Part shown: positions 33,901 to 48,800 of the stretch, one piece after another
Layout of the letters: the number at the start of each line of letters is the position of its first letter
Position numbering within the stretch: the stretch's first letter is position 1
Assembly: GCA_026413225.1 (NCBI GenBank)
Contig: CM048553.1
Location: forward strand, 42,758,001-42,822,000
DNA length: 64,000 bases
Reading direction: 5' to 3'
Origin: Otis tarda
Lineage: Eukaryota; Chordata; Aves; Otidiformes; Otididae
Notes under the pieces: generated by a model
Database searches by the model: none
Seen by the model: the letters and a program-made list of their open reading frames with translations, nothing else
Told to the model about the DNA's origin: nothing
Made by a program: the position numbers and the translations under genes

Positions 33901-36900
33901 AAGTTTTACATGGGTCATAAGAACAGATCTGGTCACTGTTTCAAGAATCTAATAAACAAACACACCTAACCATCAAACACAATAAAAGCATAAAAAAATG
34001 TATTGAAGCATTGCAGCATCTGTAGCTGATGAGGTAATTATATGCAGATTTTCTAAATAAAAATCTAAAAACTTTGAAATAATTTAAAAGTGAAATTTGA
34101 AAAAAGACAGAAGGGCCACTTGAGCATGAGAACTAGCAGTTCTCATGTTCCTCATAGACAACATGAGGAAAAAAAAAATAGACATGAGAAGAAAAATAGA
34201 AAGAGTCTAGTCCAGTTTCACTGATGTCAGTAAGCGTCTTTCCATTGGGTCCACAGGGCAAATATGACCAAAGACAGCAGTCAGCAAAAAGGCCTGCAAA
34301 GAGTAAGCAGTGGATGGAGGATATAATGCATGAGGGCAGATTGGGCTGGAAATATAAAGATATCAGGATAAGCTTGAACTTCACAAATAAAGTGGTGAAC
34401 TGATTGCAGGGAGGGTCTGATATGTCACAGCCAAAAATATGATCATCCATTTAACTTTATAGCTTTGTTTTAAATTAAATTATGAGTGATATGAGACAGT
34501 GTTCACTATTACCCTCTTGGAAAGGTCTAAACTCCAGTTGTCCCAAGTACCTTCACCTCTTAATGACCTGGCATTTTATAATAAATACTAGAAGCAATAA
34601 TCCCCATTGGAATTGTGCTGTCATGATATTAAGAGGTTGGCTTGCATGGATATTTGGTCATTGTCTGCCAGGGAGGCAGGGAGATAGTCAGAAAGCAATT
34701 AAATCTGTCTGGCTGTGCTGACATTTTACTCAGTGGTCACCAAGTCCTTTAATTTCTGTAAGCATACATTAGAATTTGAGCTGCTGAGGGGAAAGGGAGG
34801 GGAAAAAAAAGATAAGACTCTAGAGCCTCTTTTGTATCAGGTTGGAATTTTTGTTTAAAATCAAGTTTAATCACTTCCCTAACACGGGTAAAAGTCCTGT
34901 GTAAGAGGCCATGTCACTCTCCACTCGAATGGCCAGAAGCCATCGTTTCCACAAGAAACAAAAGCAACTAAAAGCTTTAAATCCTATCCCATTGTAGGAA
35001 CACAATTGAATTCTCTTGCCAACATGAGGACAGAGTATACATAGTCACTGCATAGGACTGACAGTCTGTGTGGGAATTACTGAAGTCTAGCTACAAGATT
35101 TCCATATACAGACATTTCCTGCAATGAGAATGTTACAGTACTAAGTCAGCATCCAAAGTAATATAAAGAACAAAAGCAAAGCCTCTAAAACAGCAAGGAG
35201 GAAAAAAAATTATGCACAAAGAATGCTTTATACATTCAATACAGACATTTAAAGTAGAAGATACCAAGGTCATATCCTGCAGCTTTTATTCAGGCACATC
35301 AATAGGAGGGGGTTGTTAAAGCAAAGCCTGAGGCAGTATATGACCTTTTCCAATTTTACTTTTTTTTTCCTTTAGATAAGATGGTTATGAGATGCTAACT
35401 CAGAACAGAACTATAGGACATACCAAACTCAAACACACATTTGCAACTGAGTAGTACCTATGTTTCAAAGTATGGCCCCAAAGAAGCTCCACAAGTAGCA
35501 GTAAGAGAGACAGAAGATACTTGGGTCTACGGTCTGTTAATATAAAAATAATCTAATCTTGCTACAAACAAAGCAAAGGGAGTTTAATTAATCAACCATT
35601 ACATCAGCCATGTTTGAAGTGAACACAGCAATTCCCATGGAGGTTAAATGGCCTCCTAACCTGTCACATTCATTTTGTGGCAAAAAGTGAGCTAATGCAG
35701 GTAACACGCACTGAAGCAACCCTGCCCACCCAGCTCCCAAACCATCTTGTTTAGCATAAAGAGACTGTGACTGTATCAGCTCAAATAAATACACAACTCA
35801 TCCCTCTGACCTGGAATCCTGTTGCTCAACACAAGGAGAAATAGGAGAAGATTTCCCAAGAAGTGTCATGATGGAGAGCAGCTCCTTCTTCCAGAAACAC
35901 AGTATGTTGAATAACATCCTTGTGTCCCCATATACACAGACATCTGAGAGGAAAGCAGCCACCATCCATGTCAACTTTCCTGCCAGGTTGCCTCAGCTCG
36001 ATCCCATTATAAAGAAAGTCAAGAACTATTATGTCTGCAGTATTTTTCCACTGTTTTCTCATATCCCTTTTCCCTTTTGCAATGGCTAATGACATTTACT
36101 TACAATTAAAAAAGCATAATAAACTATAATAAAGCCTTTGCTTTTCTATATGCCCAGGTGGTACACCTGTGCAGGGAAGCAGACTGCTAGGGTGTCACAA
36201 ACCTGGCTCTGACGTTATTTTACAGCACTAACACTTAGTCGCTGTTTCATACGCTCCCTGCTGCTCACTGCTACCATTATTGATCATTACTTCATAATAC
36301 TAATTCCAGTATTATCAGAATAGCTCTTAAAGGTCATATAATGGGCACCTGAAAACATTCCTGTGCCATTGCAAATGGTATACACTGATACCTGTTGAGT
36401 AGGTCTGAGCACTTATTTTCTTGGATAAATGAATAAACTCTTGCTTCTTTCAGTGTATGCTTAGAACAACTTAATTTTTACAGAATTTTCCGCACCAAGT
36501 TTTCCACTTCTCCTAGAAGAAAGCAGCTTTGGAAAACATACTAAAACCACCATGGCTTGTAGGAGGAAAATAGGAACCCCTCCATTGGTGTGTGCCGGGC
36601 TGGGCTTGGTGCTCCCCATTAAGCAGGGCACAGCTACCTCATGCAGAGTATGTGATTTACACATATGTAACATCTCCCTCTACTGGCTAAAACCGTGGGA
36701 ATACTTTAATTTCCAAGCAGGAAGGTTTTCTCTGGAGTGAGAATCCCGAGATCAGGTCACCTTCCATCCTCTTGTTCTTACATACTTTTGTAATCTCTGT
36801 CTGTAGCCCTAAAGTAGACAAGGTTTGTGTGATGAGCAGGCAATGATGAACTGGGCACAATTCACCTGAAACTCTTCCTTGATGCTAAAGTCCTCAGTGA

Positions 36901-39900
36901 AATGCTTTGAAGACAAGGTGACATTGAGCAAGTGCAATGGGGCCATTCTTGGGAATCCAAGATTAAAGGAGACAGTTGTTTTGCAGAACCTTTCATCTTG
37001 GACTCTGGAGTAACATCTGATTTAGCAATACTGTTTATGAAGTGATTTTGAAAACTAAGATCCTAATGGTGAACCTTAAGTCTGTTCAGTAAAATCAGAG
37101 TCCAGTGGTTAAATAAGGAGGTTTTACCAAATCTCAGTTCTTTACTTTTTGAAGAAAGACAACTAAAACTATAACTCAGTGTTATTGTGTACCTCACACT
37201 AAGGGCATTTTTGTATCTGATCCTGTCTGTATTCTTTTTAAATGCCCAACAGCTGACAGAATTGATGAAAAACTATCTTGGTATGTTTTGAGAATGAGAA
37301 ATGCTGGCCTACGAATACACTCCAGAGAGCAAGGCAAAGCTGGGATACTCTGTCAGGACAGTTTCATGACACATAGCACCTACGCACACCTTCAGTTTCC
37401 AGCACTGCATAACATGCTTTCTCACACCCTGGAGAACTAATGGTGCTTCTAGAGCCTATAGGCTACAACTGGGAGGGTACAATTCCCGTATACCCCAACA
37501 CTAAATGGCATTAAGCTGAGATAAAGACATTCTAAAGTTAACTTGCTCTTTTGTAAGCTCCTATCAGAATTGCTCATATGGATCTCCTGTGGACAAGAAA
37601 AATAGAAAAGATTATTCATTCCATTAAAAATGGAGAATCCAGTTCACATCAGCCTTTCTGAAATGTGGCCTACAGAATGAATTCAGAGATTCTTGATCTA
37701 TAGTCTACAGATGCTAATATGTTTCCTGCTACAAGCTTGACAGTTTCAACAAATAATTCAAATGCTATTTTCTATCATAATTCACACAATTGTAAATAAT
37801 GTGAATAATTGAAAAAATTTAAGTTAGTCATAGCAAAAGAATTATATCCTTTTCATTTTTCCCCATCTTTTAAAAGCTTTTATAATTCACCATTTCTTTT
37901 TTATTTCCCTGCTTCCTTTGTTTGATAAGCTTTTTCTAAATTTCCTTTCCCTGCATCCTGCACACAGGGCAAAACCATTCATGTAGAATTCATCACAGGA
38001 AAACAAACATAATATCTCACTCCCATATTCCCAGGTGGGAATTAACTGAAATTACCAGTTCTTTGGAAATTGGCATAGAAAAAAAAAAGAAGGAGAAATT
38101 ACTATAGCCAAGTTGTCAGGGAAACTGGTAGCACTCTGGTAGCTCAGGAAAATGGGCTATTTGAAGCACTGTCTTCTAAGTACCCAAGCAAACTATAGGG
38201 TCGTTTCTGGGGACAGGAGGTGCACAAAGCCTGAAAGCATTATTGCCTTTGAAAGGCTTAGTAACTCCTGGCTGCTGTGGGAGAGAGCACTGCAGAACGG
38301 ACTCTCGCTACCTTTTCAGCACAGACATATGGTTCTATGAATAGGACTTGGTTAATTCCCCCTTTGTGGAAGCCTTTAGGAAGCTTTTCATTGTATAGCC
38401 CATTCTATAGAACTCCTAAAGCCAAAAGATAAGAGTGACATTTTCTAAGGAAATTATCCAATTCTATAGTGGGCTTTTTAAAAATTATTTGTGCCCAACC
38501 CTGTTACATTTCCTTTGCTACTCGTGGGACAGCAATTATCACAGCCAGCAGTAGACAGACTTCTGCGACAGAACTTCATTACTTTTAGTCCTGCATGAGT
38601 ACGTGGCAGAACAACATTTTGCCAATGTCAAACACCCAGGCAGCTTCTGTAAGCTACAGCTGTCTGAGCTGCAGAGCTAACATTTGGCATCAGGCTATGA
38701 TTATCAGTGCAGTACTCCTCTACTCTGCTAGAAACTCTTCTGACTTACCTTCTAGCTAGGGAAGACTTCAGACTGTAAAATGACCTGAACTTAGGGCAGA
38801 ATGGGAACGTACTGCTGGGATAGATGCATTGCTCCAACAGCCCTCCCTACACAGATGCACTCCTACCCAGATGATGTCTTGTTTTGCTCTGCCACTTGCC
38901 ACAAACACAGACGCTTACAATACATGGCTGAGAGAGCAGAAAATGACAGCTAGAGTGCCTTTCTGTGGTATAACTGCACTTGCAATACTATATTTTTGTG
39001 AGCAGAGTAATGCAGATAAAAAGGGAAAAAGTGACATGCCTGTGCCAACCAACCTTTTAAGTGTTCACCCTGCTGTGAATAGTTGCATAGTGACAGCGAG
39101 TACATGAACTGTGGGCAAAGGTAGGCTGTGGGAAGAGGGAGAAGAAATCCTAGGCTTTAACCCTGACACAGAACTGCAGTAGATACGTAACAAACAAATA
39201 AATACATAAATCTGTCTTTATGTATTAGATGAGGCGATGCCTCAGTCACCTGGTGGTTAAAGGCGTGGACCTCTCACAAAACATGCCTAACATCATGTCC
39301 CACAAGCTTAAACAGCCAGTAGCAGGTTTCACATTATTGTTGCATCCACATGGATCAGATTCTCAACAAGAGACCCTTGGTCAACAATACATGAGGGAGT
39401 ACATGTTATTCTGACCACAATGCCTGCAAGAGGGCTGGGCAAGGCTTGAGGTTTTAATGGGAGAAACAGCAGATTAAAGAGAGGGAGGAGAAATAGAAGA
39501 GGGAGGGGGCAGGAAACAAAGAGATAAAAACTTGCTAACAATTGCAGGTTAACACCAGAGCCAAAATTAAAATTTTGGGGGCTAGCCCAAGTTCTTTCTT
39601 TTCATTCGTCCTCTCTCAGAAATAAGGCCAAGGCATACAAATACAGTTATTTGGTTAAAGTTTAAAAACCTGCTAAAGACAAAGTTATGTGAGCTGATTT
39701 TACCTTCTGCTCTGCAAGTTACAGGAAGTTTCCTTACACTCGCATAGCTCGCTCATAGAGCATTAAAGTATTACTACTTGTCCAGTTACTCAGTTTGCCT
39801 GCTTGAACTACGGACCTACAAGGCCTGAAGATTCATCCAACTTGTACCTACTTATCCTCTCCAGAAGTGCTTGCCATCCCTGGCTCCCTTTCACCTTGGA

Positions 39901-42840
39901 GCGTGAGGATGTGCACGCACATATACAAGGTGTGTTAAGAGGTTAAAAGGGTGAATTTCTGCTGGGAGCATCATGTAGATGATTGGAGTCTCAGCTTGGC
40001 ACAAGAAGAAAGGCCAAGACATGCCAGAATTTGCAGAGACATATTCCTCAAGTTGCCTGAACTGTACTTGGCTCTCAGAATGCTAGCAAAGACCACAGGA
40101 CTCAAGGTCACCACATTCATACAGACAGTTGTTAAGCACCTGAGCACACACACAGCTGATTCAGTCCATATCTGAGGCCTTGCCATCAAGGGCACTTTGC
40201 CATATGTATTCTTCCCTGTGCAGGGCTTCTCCCTCACTCTCCTGACAAGGAGGAGCCGTTACACTCAGATAATTGATTTCACTGGCTGTAAACCTCCAGA
40301 GCAGGCCAGCCTAGCCTGCAGTTTTGCCTTCCTCTGCTGTGAGGAAAAAAGTTCATTTTAGAGCTCCAGGTTGGCTCATATTGGAAATCTACTGGGGCTA
40401 AAGAGGCCTGGGAAAAAGAATGAAACCAAATCCTGTAGCCCCAAGGGCAAGAAGAGATTGCACAGCACTGTCTGGACAGCATGCCCACAACACTTGACTT
40501 TTCCCAGCAGTGCCTACACTCACTTTCCTTCTAAATGAACCTGCTTAAGACACCCATGCCAAGCCTTGAAAGAAGAGCCTGGCAGACACCTGCAGCAAAG
40601 TCCCTATTGCTTCTGTGAAAATTGCCCTGTTGCAAACAACAATCAGGAAGGATACTCTTGCAGAAGCTGGGACTCAGATTCAGTTCAGTTCACAGCTCAG
40701 CAATCGATTTCCCTAGTAAGACAGAATACAGCACTCAACAACCAATGCGTAACAGGAAAACAGTGCAGCCTTTCTCCCAAAGGTGCCTTTTACTGGTCTG
40801 CAGAGCTAGGCTCTAAGATTGTAGATACACAGGATAATTTAGAAAGACTTTCAAATACCTGACCTAGCTCTGAGATCAACTTAGAGAGTGGAAGACAGTC
40901 ACATTAATAGTACCTTGGTTTAGTCAGCCCTGATGAGAAGCAAGATCTGTCCTATATGATGCCAGCTGGGAATCTTTCTACCACTAACCTCAAGATCCTT
41001 GAGAGAAGTAAGAAGCTGGCAAATGTCCCCAGTAAAGGGTCATGATGATGCTCCTCAAATCTCATGGGGAATGATCCCTCTGGCAAAATGTACCTCCCTT
41101 TCTCTCACTGGGAACACAGCAACTCTGTTCTGGGACTTCTCAAGAGGAAGAAGAAAATGTTGCCATATGGAGTTGAGGAAAGGGCGAGTAAGAAGAAGAG
41201 TGTGGCCTCCTTGGAGAACAGAGACTGTGCAAGTAACACAAGTCATGGTTTAGAAGAGAAACGAGGCAGGTGGGCCAGGGAAAGGAGGAGTACAGTATTA
41301 CAGAAGGAGCATAATACAACAGCCAAACATGTTAATACTGGTATATAATAACCGTTAATATAACATTTATTTGAAATTGCAAAACCCCTACAGCATCACA
41401 AATCTTGACGCAGGAGAGCATCAGGCCACGTACACATGCTAACACCCAATACATTTAGGCATCTGATTCCCATTAGCTTTAATAGGAGTTATGCATCTAA
41501 CTAGGATTTGCTAATTTTCTACCTCCATGCATGTCCCATGAGCCTGTACTGAAGTACAGATAAGGCCATTGGTTGGGACAGTGTTTCTATCCAACAGAGG
41601 ATGCAAGGTATAGAGAAAAAAGACAAAGCATCACCCTGTGTATGGGAGCTGCTAGCTCCAAAACCATGCTATGCCCTAAACACTATGTTAGCTTTCAAAG
41701 TTTGCTGGTTTTGTTTTCTCTGCAGGCCCATTCCCTAATGGTATCACCTACTGCATGTTCCAGCCTGCATTAAGCACCACCCTACTCGTGAGAAGTAATT
41801 TTGCAAGAAATTGAGGTGATTTCAGCATATTTCAAGGTATTAAAATCAGTTTAGTAAGTATCAAACTCTGAAGTAAAGTAGATAATAGGCATTAATCACC
41901 CAAGTAAATCCATTAGTCAGTTGCACAGTGTTCATGGTTGCTCCTGTACCTACAGCATCAACAAAGCCAGAATGAAACATCAGCCGCCTTGGACTTGCTA
42001 TAGCAAATCCAGCTGTTACTTTAATGGAATAAAAAATTTCACCCCCTGTGATCTCCTTCTTTATTTTTTGCTAATTACTTTGGTAAAGAGATTTCAAAAA
42101 TATTTTTTGTGCCACAATAAAAAGGTAATGGCTCATCTGGTCTGCAGAGGCATAATTACTACAAATATATTTGTAATGCAGATGATGATTCTGGACAGCA
42201 TGTTTCCACGAGCAAAAGCCAAAATGAGCAAGCAGACTGATGACTTCAGCGTGAATGCCAGTGTTCTAAAATTGTGATCTCTGTAGAAAGATCAATACCA
42301 CTGCCTGAAAGCTATAGGTATGTGTCTCAGGTATCACATATTTTGTCTTTCCTCATATTATCAGTTGAAGTTGCATATTTTCAGAGAGCTTGGTTTTTTT
42401 TTTTTTTCATATTTTGTCAATTTCACAGTAAGCAAAGAGCATTCTATAAAGGATAAACATTGCCTTTCACTCTGGAAAGTCAGTTGTTCACCACTATGGA
42501 AATGGTTGTTCAATACTTATACATATTTAAAGCATAGGCTATCTAGATTGATAAAAAAGCTAAACAAATTCAGATGTGCATTTGTATGTTTGTAATTAGT
42601 CTACATATACAATCGGATTTATCAATCCAGTTCCATGGCATTGCAGGCAATCTCCTTAGATAGTTTCCTAATATCACAAAGGAAGTTTCCATACCTAGAA
42701 AATAAATACAGGTTCTTAAAATTCCCCATTTAAACTATCCTCACTCTTGAAATGCAGGAGGGGAAGAGGAAAATATTGGGGAAGAAGGGAAGGCCAAATA
42801 AAAACAACCAAAAAATACTGGTTTTTCTTTTTGGAATTAT
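30902..42840. other. Long single-copy stretch, no gene seen
   Basis: About 12 kb of AT-rich unique DNA. Seen directly: an AAAT microsatellite at 32434-32450, an A-run leading into AAAG repeats at 33084-33112, a small palindrome ATTGTGC...GCACAAT at 33774-33793, and A/T-rich DNA at 37730-37880. Open frames are short and unassigned. Confidence 0.5.
33084..33112 (+). repeat. Poly(A) followed by AAAG microsatellite
   Basis: Sixteen A followed by G and then AAAG-type units. Simple repeat. Confidence 0.9.
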
Positions 42841-42856
42841 GGGGGGGGTGGGGGGG
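42841..42856 (+). repeat. G-rich run (eight G, T, seven G)
   Basis: Two long G runs separated by one T, followed by CCGG. Prone to length variation and able to contribute to G-quadruplex structure. Confidence 0.9.
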
Positions 42857-45800
42857 CCGGCAAAATATGGAAAGTAGTCTAATTGTAGTGAAGGAAGTAC
42901 TCTGGAAGTTTAAAGTTCTATTTAAAATCAAAATGTAAAGAATTGAGAGATTCTGAGGAGTTCACACAGGTATTTATCTCAAGCCACAGTTAATGATTGT
43001 TTGCATTTCTCTTAGTCGCAGTGTTCCAAAAGATTTTACCTTAAAAAGACCACAGCAACCATCTTAAGAACAGACTGTCTCCGCTACAGAGATCTGCTTC
43101 TTAGTTACCACCAGTATTGCATGCATTTACCTCAGCGCATGCCTATTCAGAAGTCAAATGTAGTCATTCCTGCTCCAAATGGTCACAGATAAGAACAGCG
43201 CAAAAGCAAACTCTCATTTCATACCTTTGCCCTTGCCAGGTGGCTGCAAGTTTGAGGTGCTTCCAGACCTCCCTCCTCCTGTGAAGTGAAATCAGAGCTG
43301 AGGAGACAAGATATCCATCAGGTAGGTAGCTGCCTAGCAAACACACACGGGCCCGTTTCTTCACAGCGCTCCCATACCGCACACAGGCAGCCTGTTGCAA
43401 AGCCCCACAGCAATATACTTCTGGCAACTGCCTAGCTTGGGGCCATGCCCTTCAGGGCATTGTAAGGCAGAAATTTGGTAGCAGCAGTTTACATTACTTC
43501 CACAAGGCTCCTGTCTGTTCATACCTGATCCTACACCACTCCTTACCAGTGCTAGGACAATTGCACCAGGGCCACACATTGAACCACAGCAGGACCTGAC
43601 TCAAGTTACACATAACGATTTTCAGTCAGATTATTTTTCAGACAGATCAGTCTTCTGATCCTGCCCACCACTTCACACATAGCTGTAGCAGCACAACTTG
43701 CAGGGGCACCAGAGGAAGGTGGGAAAAGGAAGAGAGATTGAAAACAGGAGCTACTTAGGCCATTGTCATTGCCAAAGTAACTAACTTGGTAAATAATTTG
43801 TTTAAAAACCATTCTCAAACAAATATTTAACACATCTGACTTCCTGAACTCTGAGCCTTACTCCCTCTCCTCAATCAATCCCTGCTTCCAAGAAATCTAT
43901 AAGCCTAAGCTTATTAAGCCATATTTTGAAGACTTTTCTCTCACTTGCAGCGATAGTTAAGTAACCACCCTCACACCATCTCTCTCAAGCACACAGAGCA
44001 ACCCCAGTGTAACCATGCTAGGCAAGAGCAAATATTGTTAACTGGTTGGGGTGACTAATTCATGTTTGAAATACTGCACCTATTTTGGTACTTCCACTTC
44101 TCTCTCAAGCAAGAGCTCCAGAACACAGAGGAATGGACAGCAAGCAAAAAAAAAAAAGTAGACAAAAAATGAAAAATAAAATGGACAAACAATAAACATG
44201 ATTGAGCCTCAAATTAAAATGGGTTCATTTCCAGGTCTTGTCTAGCTTTAATCCTGGACAATGTGTTTGCTTGAACCAATCTGCCCATTGTCAGCAAACA
44301 ACTGGCAGTCAGCAAACACTTCAATAGTCTCCTCTTGAATTACTTTGTACATTCCAGCTTCTTCAGTGCCAACCGTTCAAACCTATTCACAATGATTTGT
44401 TTTTCTTTCTAGTTTGAAGAATGCGATGACAGTTGGTGCAAGAAAGCCATATAATAGTTAATGTTGTGCAAGCACTGCAATCATGAGAAAACTGTTCTGA
44501 GTAAACACGGTAATTTATCCAAAATGTATTTATCCAGTTATTAAACTTGACACGCTTGTGTGGACTGCTTGAATTACAGAATACTAAATCTGCAAAATGT
44601 TCATTTAACTCTATCAACAAAATAAAAAATTAAGCTGAATACCTCAGGATCAGATGGGCAGTCTTTTATGAAGAGCACGTTCCCTAGAGAGCAACTGGAA
44701 GATCTTAGCTATCACATACAGCTTTGTAAACCATTAAGGAGACAGAACATTGCCTGTTCACAATTAAGTCAACAGCAAAACTTCACTGGCTTAAGAATCA
44801 GCACCAACATAAAATGAGAGCAGATCTGAAACATATGTCCAGGCCATAACAAGATACCTTGACAGAACAGTTCACGCATAACTGCTTCTCTAGCAGTATC
44901 TCCCTCCCGAAAAACAAAGCAATTTTTTTTATTAATGTACTTGCAGAAAGAAAACCAAGACATTCTACCTCCTAAAAGCTCTCTCTTCTTCCTACCCACT
45001 TTAAGTGGGTTTTTTCCTCTTCTTGTCTGTCTCATTTCTAAGACATACTCCTAAGAGCTGCTAATTGAAGACTTCAGTGGTGATTCTGGCTGGCTGATGG
45101 CGGCTTATTTATTTCAAAATAATAGACAAAGGATACACAATAAGACAGATTTCTTCACAATTTCCAACACAGGGGATGAGTAATTCCAAAGGTATCAAGA
45201 ATCTCTTCTGTTTGCAGTATTGCTCTCTTCTGCTTTATTTAGAAGATACAACAAAAAGCCAACTCAGGAGATATCAACAAAGCTATACCACACAGAAGGA
45301 TCTCCTTTACAAGGGGAAAGGATGCCATTAACAGCTGTCACATATAAAAGTTAATTGCACATTATTCTTTTGCAATGCAGATTCTTGAATCTATTTCAAT
45401 AGTTTATCAAGATAAAACAAGGTAAACAAAACAAGCTAAAAAACAAACAACTCCCCCCATAATTTATTCAAATGTTTAAACATTCTTTAAAAGATAACTT
45501 CGTTTGCTGCTGACTGACATGCAGATGGTATAAAAATAATCACACTCCCAGGCTTTGCTCACTTTAAGGCTTCTATTTAAAACTCAGAGAAGATTCCAGA
45601 AGAAACACCAAACTTCAGTTTGCCACAAGTAAACTACACTCTTCTTGAAAGTCACAGTGCATGTAATATTCATTCACCGTACCAGTGGTAAGATCAGAAA
45701 GTGTTCATAGCGAATCTCTGTGATATATGAAAATGCACAGCCTATATAAAGCCTATATTCCAGAGATCTGGATTCAGTTTTGATGCATTGTTGAAAGCTG

Positions 45801-48800
45801 TTGATCTTGCTCACATTTGCAAAAGCTTGCTAGAACTGCTGGCTTTATGAGATATTTATTTATATAACACACAGTCAACACCAGAGACCCAATACTATTT
45901 GCAGACAAATCAACAAGAACGCTCTTGTTATTCTGGCATGCTTTCTGTTAAGTCTTAGAAAAGAGGTATCCTTTCTTGCATGCCTAGGAATAAAAGTTCC
46001 ATCAATCAAAATCGTTCATCAGTTTTGTAACGCCCCTCTGCCTGACCTTCACTGCCTCATGTAACAAGCAACCTGCTGAGTCGTCTTCTCAAGAGCTTCT
46101 AAAGAGCACATCTTGGTAGCCTAGTCATCTAATCCATCAAACAGAAGAGGAGTAGTTGTGTTGGTCAAATTAATGCAAAAGGCATGCCGTTGTAACTAAC
46201 ATTAACTGAACCTCAGGATCCACATCACCTTAAAACTCTCACCTTCTACACAAAACAGGCAATAGTGCAGTCATCTGACAAGCAGGCAGCTGGCAACTGT
46301 GTTTAAACAGATTGGGCCTGATTGTCTTTAGGCCGATGTTGTAACAAGAAGAGTACAAGCAAGAATTATTTTAATATTCCATCCTTATGCTGCTTATGAT
46401 CCAGCTTCTCAGGAACATTTACAGTAATATTGTTCTTTAGGATAGCAGCATAGGGATTATTTTATACTAGCCTACAGCATCTGAAAACTTGGAGTCAGGT
46501 AAGATATAAAAGTAGAATTAAAATGGTTTGAGTGAGCATTTACTCACATTGCAAAACTACTGCTAAAAGAAGGTTGACTCTGGCTTTTGATGTGGCCATA
46601 ATAGAGAGACTACTCTGATCTGAGATTTAATTATGCATTAATAGCATCTGAAAGAGATTCTCTGATGGAACTAATCCTTTCACACCTTGACCCATATATT
46701 TTTTTCCTTAACCATCATGAGACATTTAATAGATTAGAATATTAAATGTTACTCTGGTCTAGACCTGCATCATAAATCCCTGAGACAACATTTTCAATTA
46801 AGACAGCCTGAAATAACCTGTTTTTCAGTGTCCGTGATCTGATACACCTATTTGGTTCAACTTATTATTCCAGTCATGGAGCTTCTTAAAATTAGGTGGC
46901 ATATCAGAATCTAAACTATACATCAGGACAAACCCTGGAATTATAGAGCCTTGCCTCTTTCCCAAACCTCTTGACCTCATTTTCTTAAACTCAGCCTGAT
47001 CAAGGATCTCTCTAGGTTATTAAATTGTTAACATTTCACAGATTTTTGTATTAGCAGCATGAGACTACTGAAAAATCTGCCAGGATAAAAGCAGAGGTTA
47101 CCATAGATGGGGAAGTAGTGGCAAGAACTGGAAATAAGAACTAAAAAAGAATTGGTTTGAGTTTTGGGACTGAAAAAAAAAAGATTTACTTCTTCACAGT
47201 AGTAATTCTGAAAGTGTTCAGATTGCTTTGTATTTGACAAGGAATATTAATTTTCTCATTCCCCATCCCAACCTAATTTACACTGCAGATCTTTCCCCCA
47301 AAACTTGAAATTATAGTAAGGAGGAACAGAATGACAGCAGATTTTGTTTTACTGTATATCACTCCACAGTAATACACACACAGCAGTTTGTTTTAGTGAC
47401 TTTAAAAATTCAGTAACATCTACAGAGAGCTGGCCATCTTAACAGCTGAAATCAGGGAAAACAATTTAATGTTTTGTTCTTCTAAAAACCTTCATGAATG
47501 TTGCTTTTCTCTGTTAATTTTACATCCATTTTTCCACTCTTCCAGATCCTCCGCACACACCAATATGTAACAGTATGGCTTAGCCTCAGACAGACTGCGA
47601 GGCACTGCACCAAGGAACCGTTAACTGGTTTGAAGTATGATCTCATTCTGCTTTTTTCTTACTGCTTAACCAGTTCCTCATCTCACGCTCTCTCTCCCAC
47701 GTTCAACAACAACAACAAAAAAGCCTCATGTGAGGAGCTTTGTCACAGGCTTTTTGAAATATGATCTCTACATAAAAAGTTGCTGCAAAGATGTAGACTA
47801 CACTAAAACTAAACAGAAAAGGGATCAGAAGACCAACTGCCTGGGCATGACTCACTTTCTGCCACACATGTAAGCTATGGCTTGAGAAAGTCATAAAGAC
47901 AGAGATCAAGAAGTCTTTGATAAAATGGGAGCTATAAATTTAATGATTGGTAACAAGTGAGAAACAGCTTCACCACTCTGAAAAGGAATTGTTAGTGTAA
48001 ATCAGATGCTGGCTCCCAGCAGACCCTCCTTGTCCAAGTCATTAAGACTCTCCCTCCTACCACTATTAGTCATGCTGAGTATTAATATTATTCATTATTA
48101 CTCATAGTTTACTCTTTGAATAACCTCATTAATTTCAATGAGACATTTGCAGTAGGAGGTAGCAGATAATCTATGCATTTCTCTATGGATACATGTCTAA
48201 TTAAAGGCTATCAAATGAGAAGACTGAGTTTCCCTTGCTGACTAAGCTGATTCTTAAAACTCTGGACCCAGAACTGCAAGTATTTGTGGCTGCTGCTGAA
48301 GACATGCTAAGTCAAGCTTTCAAAAGTACCTGTGTCAGAATCGATCTTCACAGCAACTTTCATGAGCATACTGCGAAGTTGAACCAGCCTTTCACCTCCA
48401 GGCTCTGCTGTGTAGAAACTTTGAAAGGGGCAGCTGCCTGTCCTTCAGTACTCCCAAACAGTAGGCTAGTAACAAAATTAGCAAGCAGATTCAGAAGAAA
48501 ACACACACAGTTTGGTACCTCACAGACCACTCTTCCATTTATTCCTGCTCTTTTGTGGATCCCACTGATGTTCAGAACATTTCTGCTCTGCGGGTCTTCC
48601 TTCTTCCAAAGGTAGGGAGAAGAGCAAGCCAGTTAATCATTCATTATAAGATCAAACTGTACTTTATCTCCTTCTGTAGGCATCCTGTGATAAGATCATC
48701 TGGGGAGAAGGGCAGACTCTTCTTAAAAGAAGTAAATGGCCTGTGAGAACACCTCAAATCATCCAGGTCATAAATAACTTGAGTGTTGTTACTTTTTATT

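Noticed and set aside
48235..48615. 126-codon plus-strand frame
   Set aside because: Starts at TTG, has no recognisable domain and no splice or promoter context.
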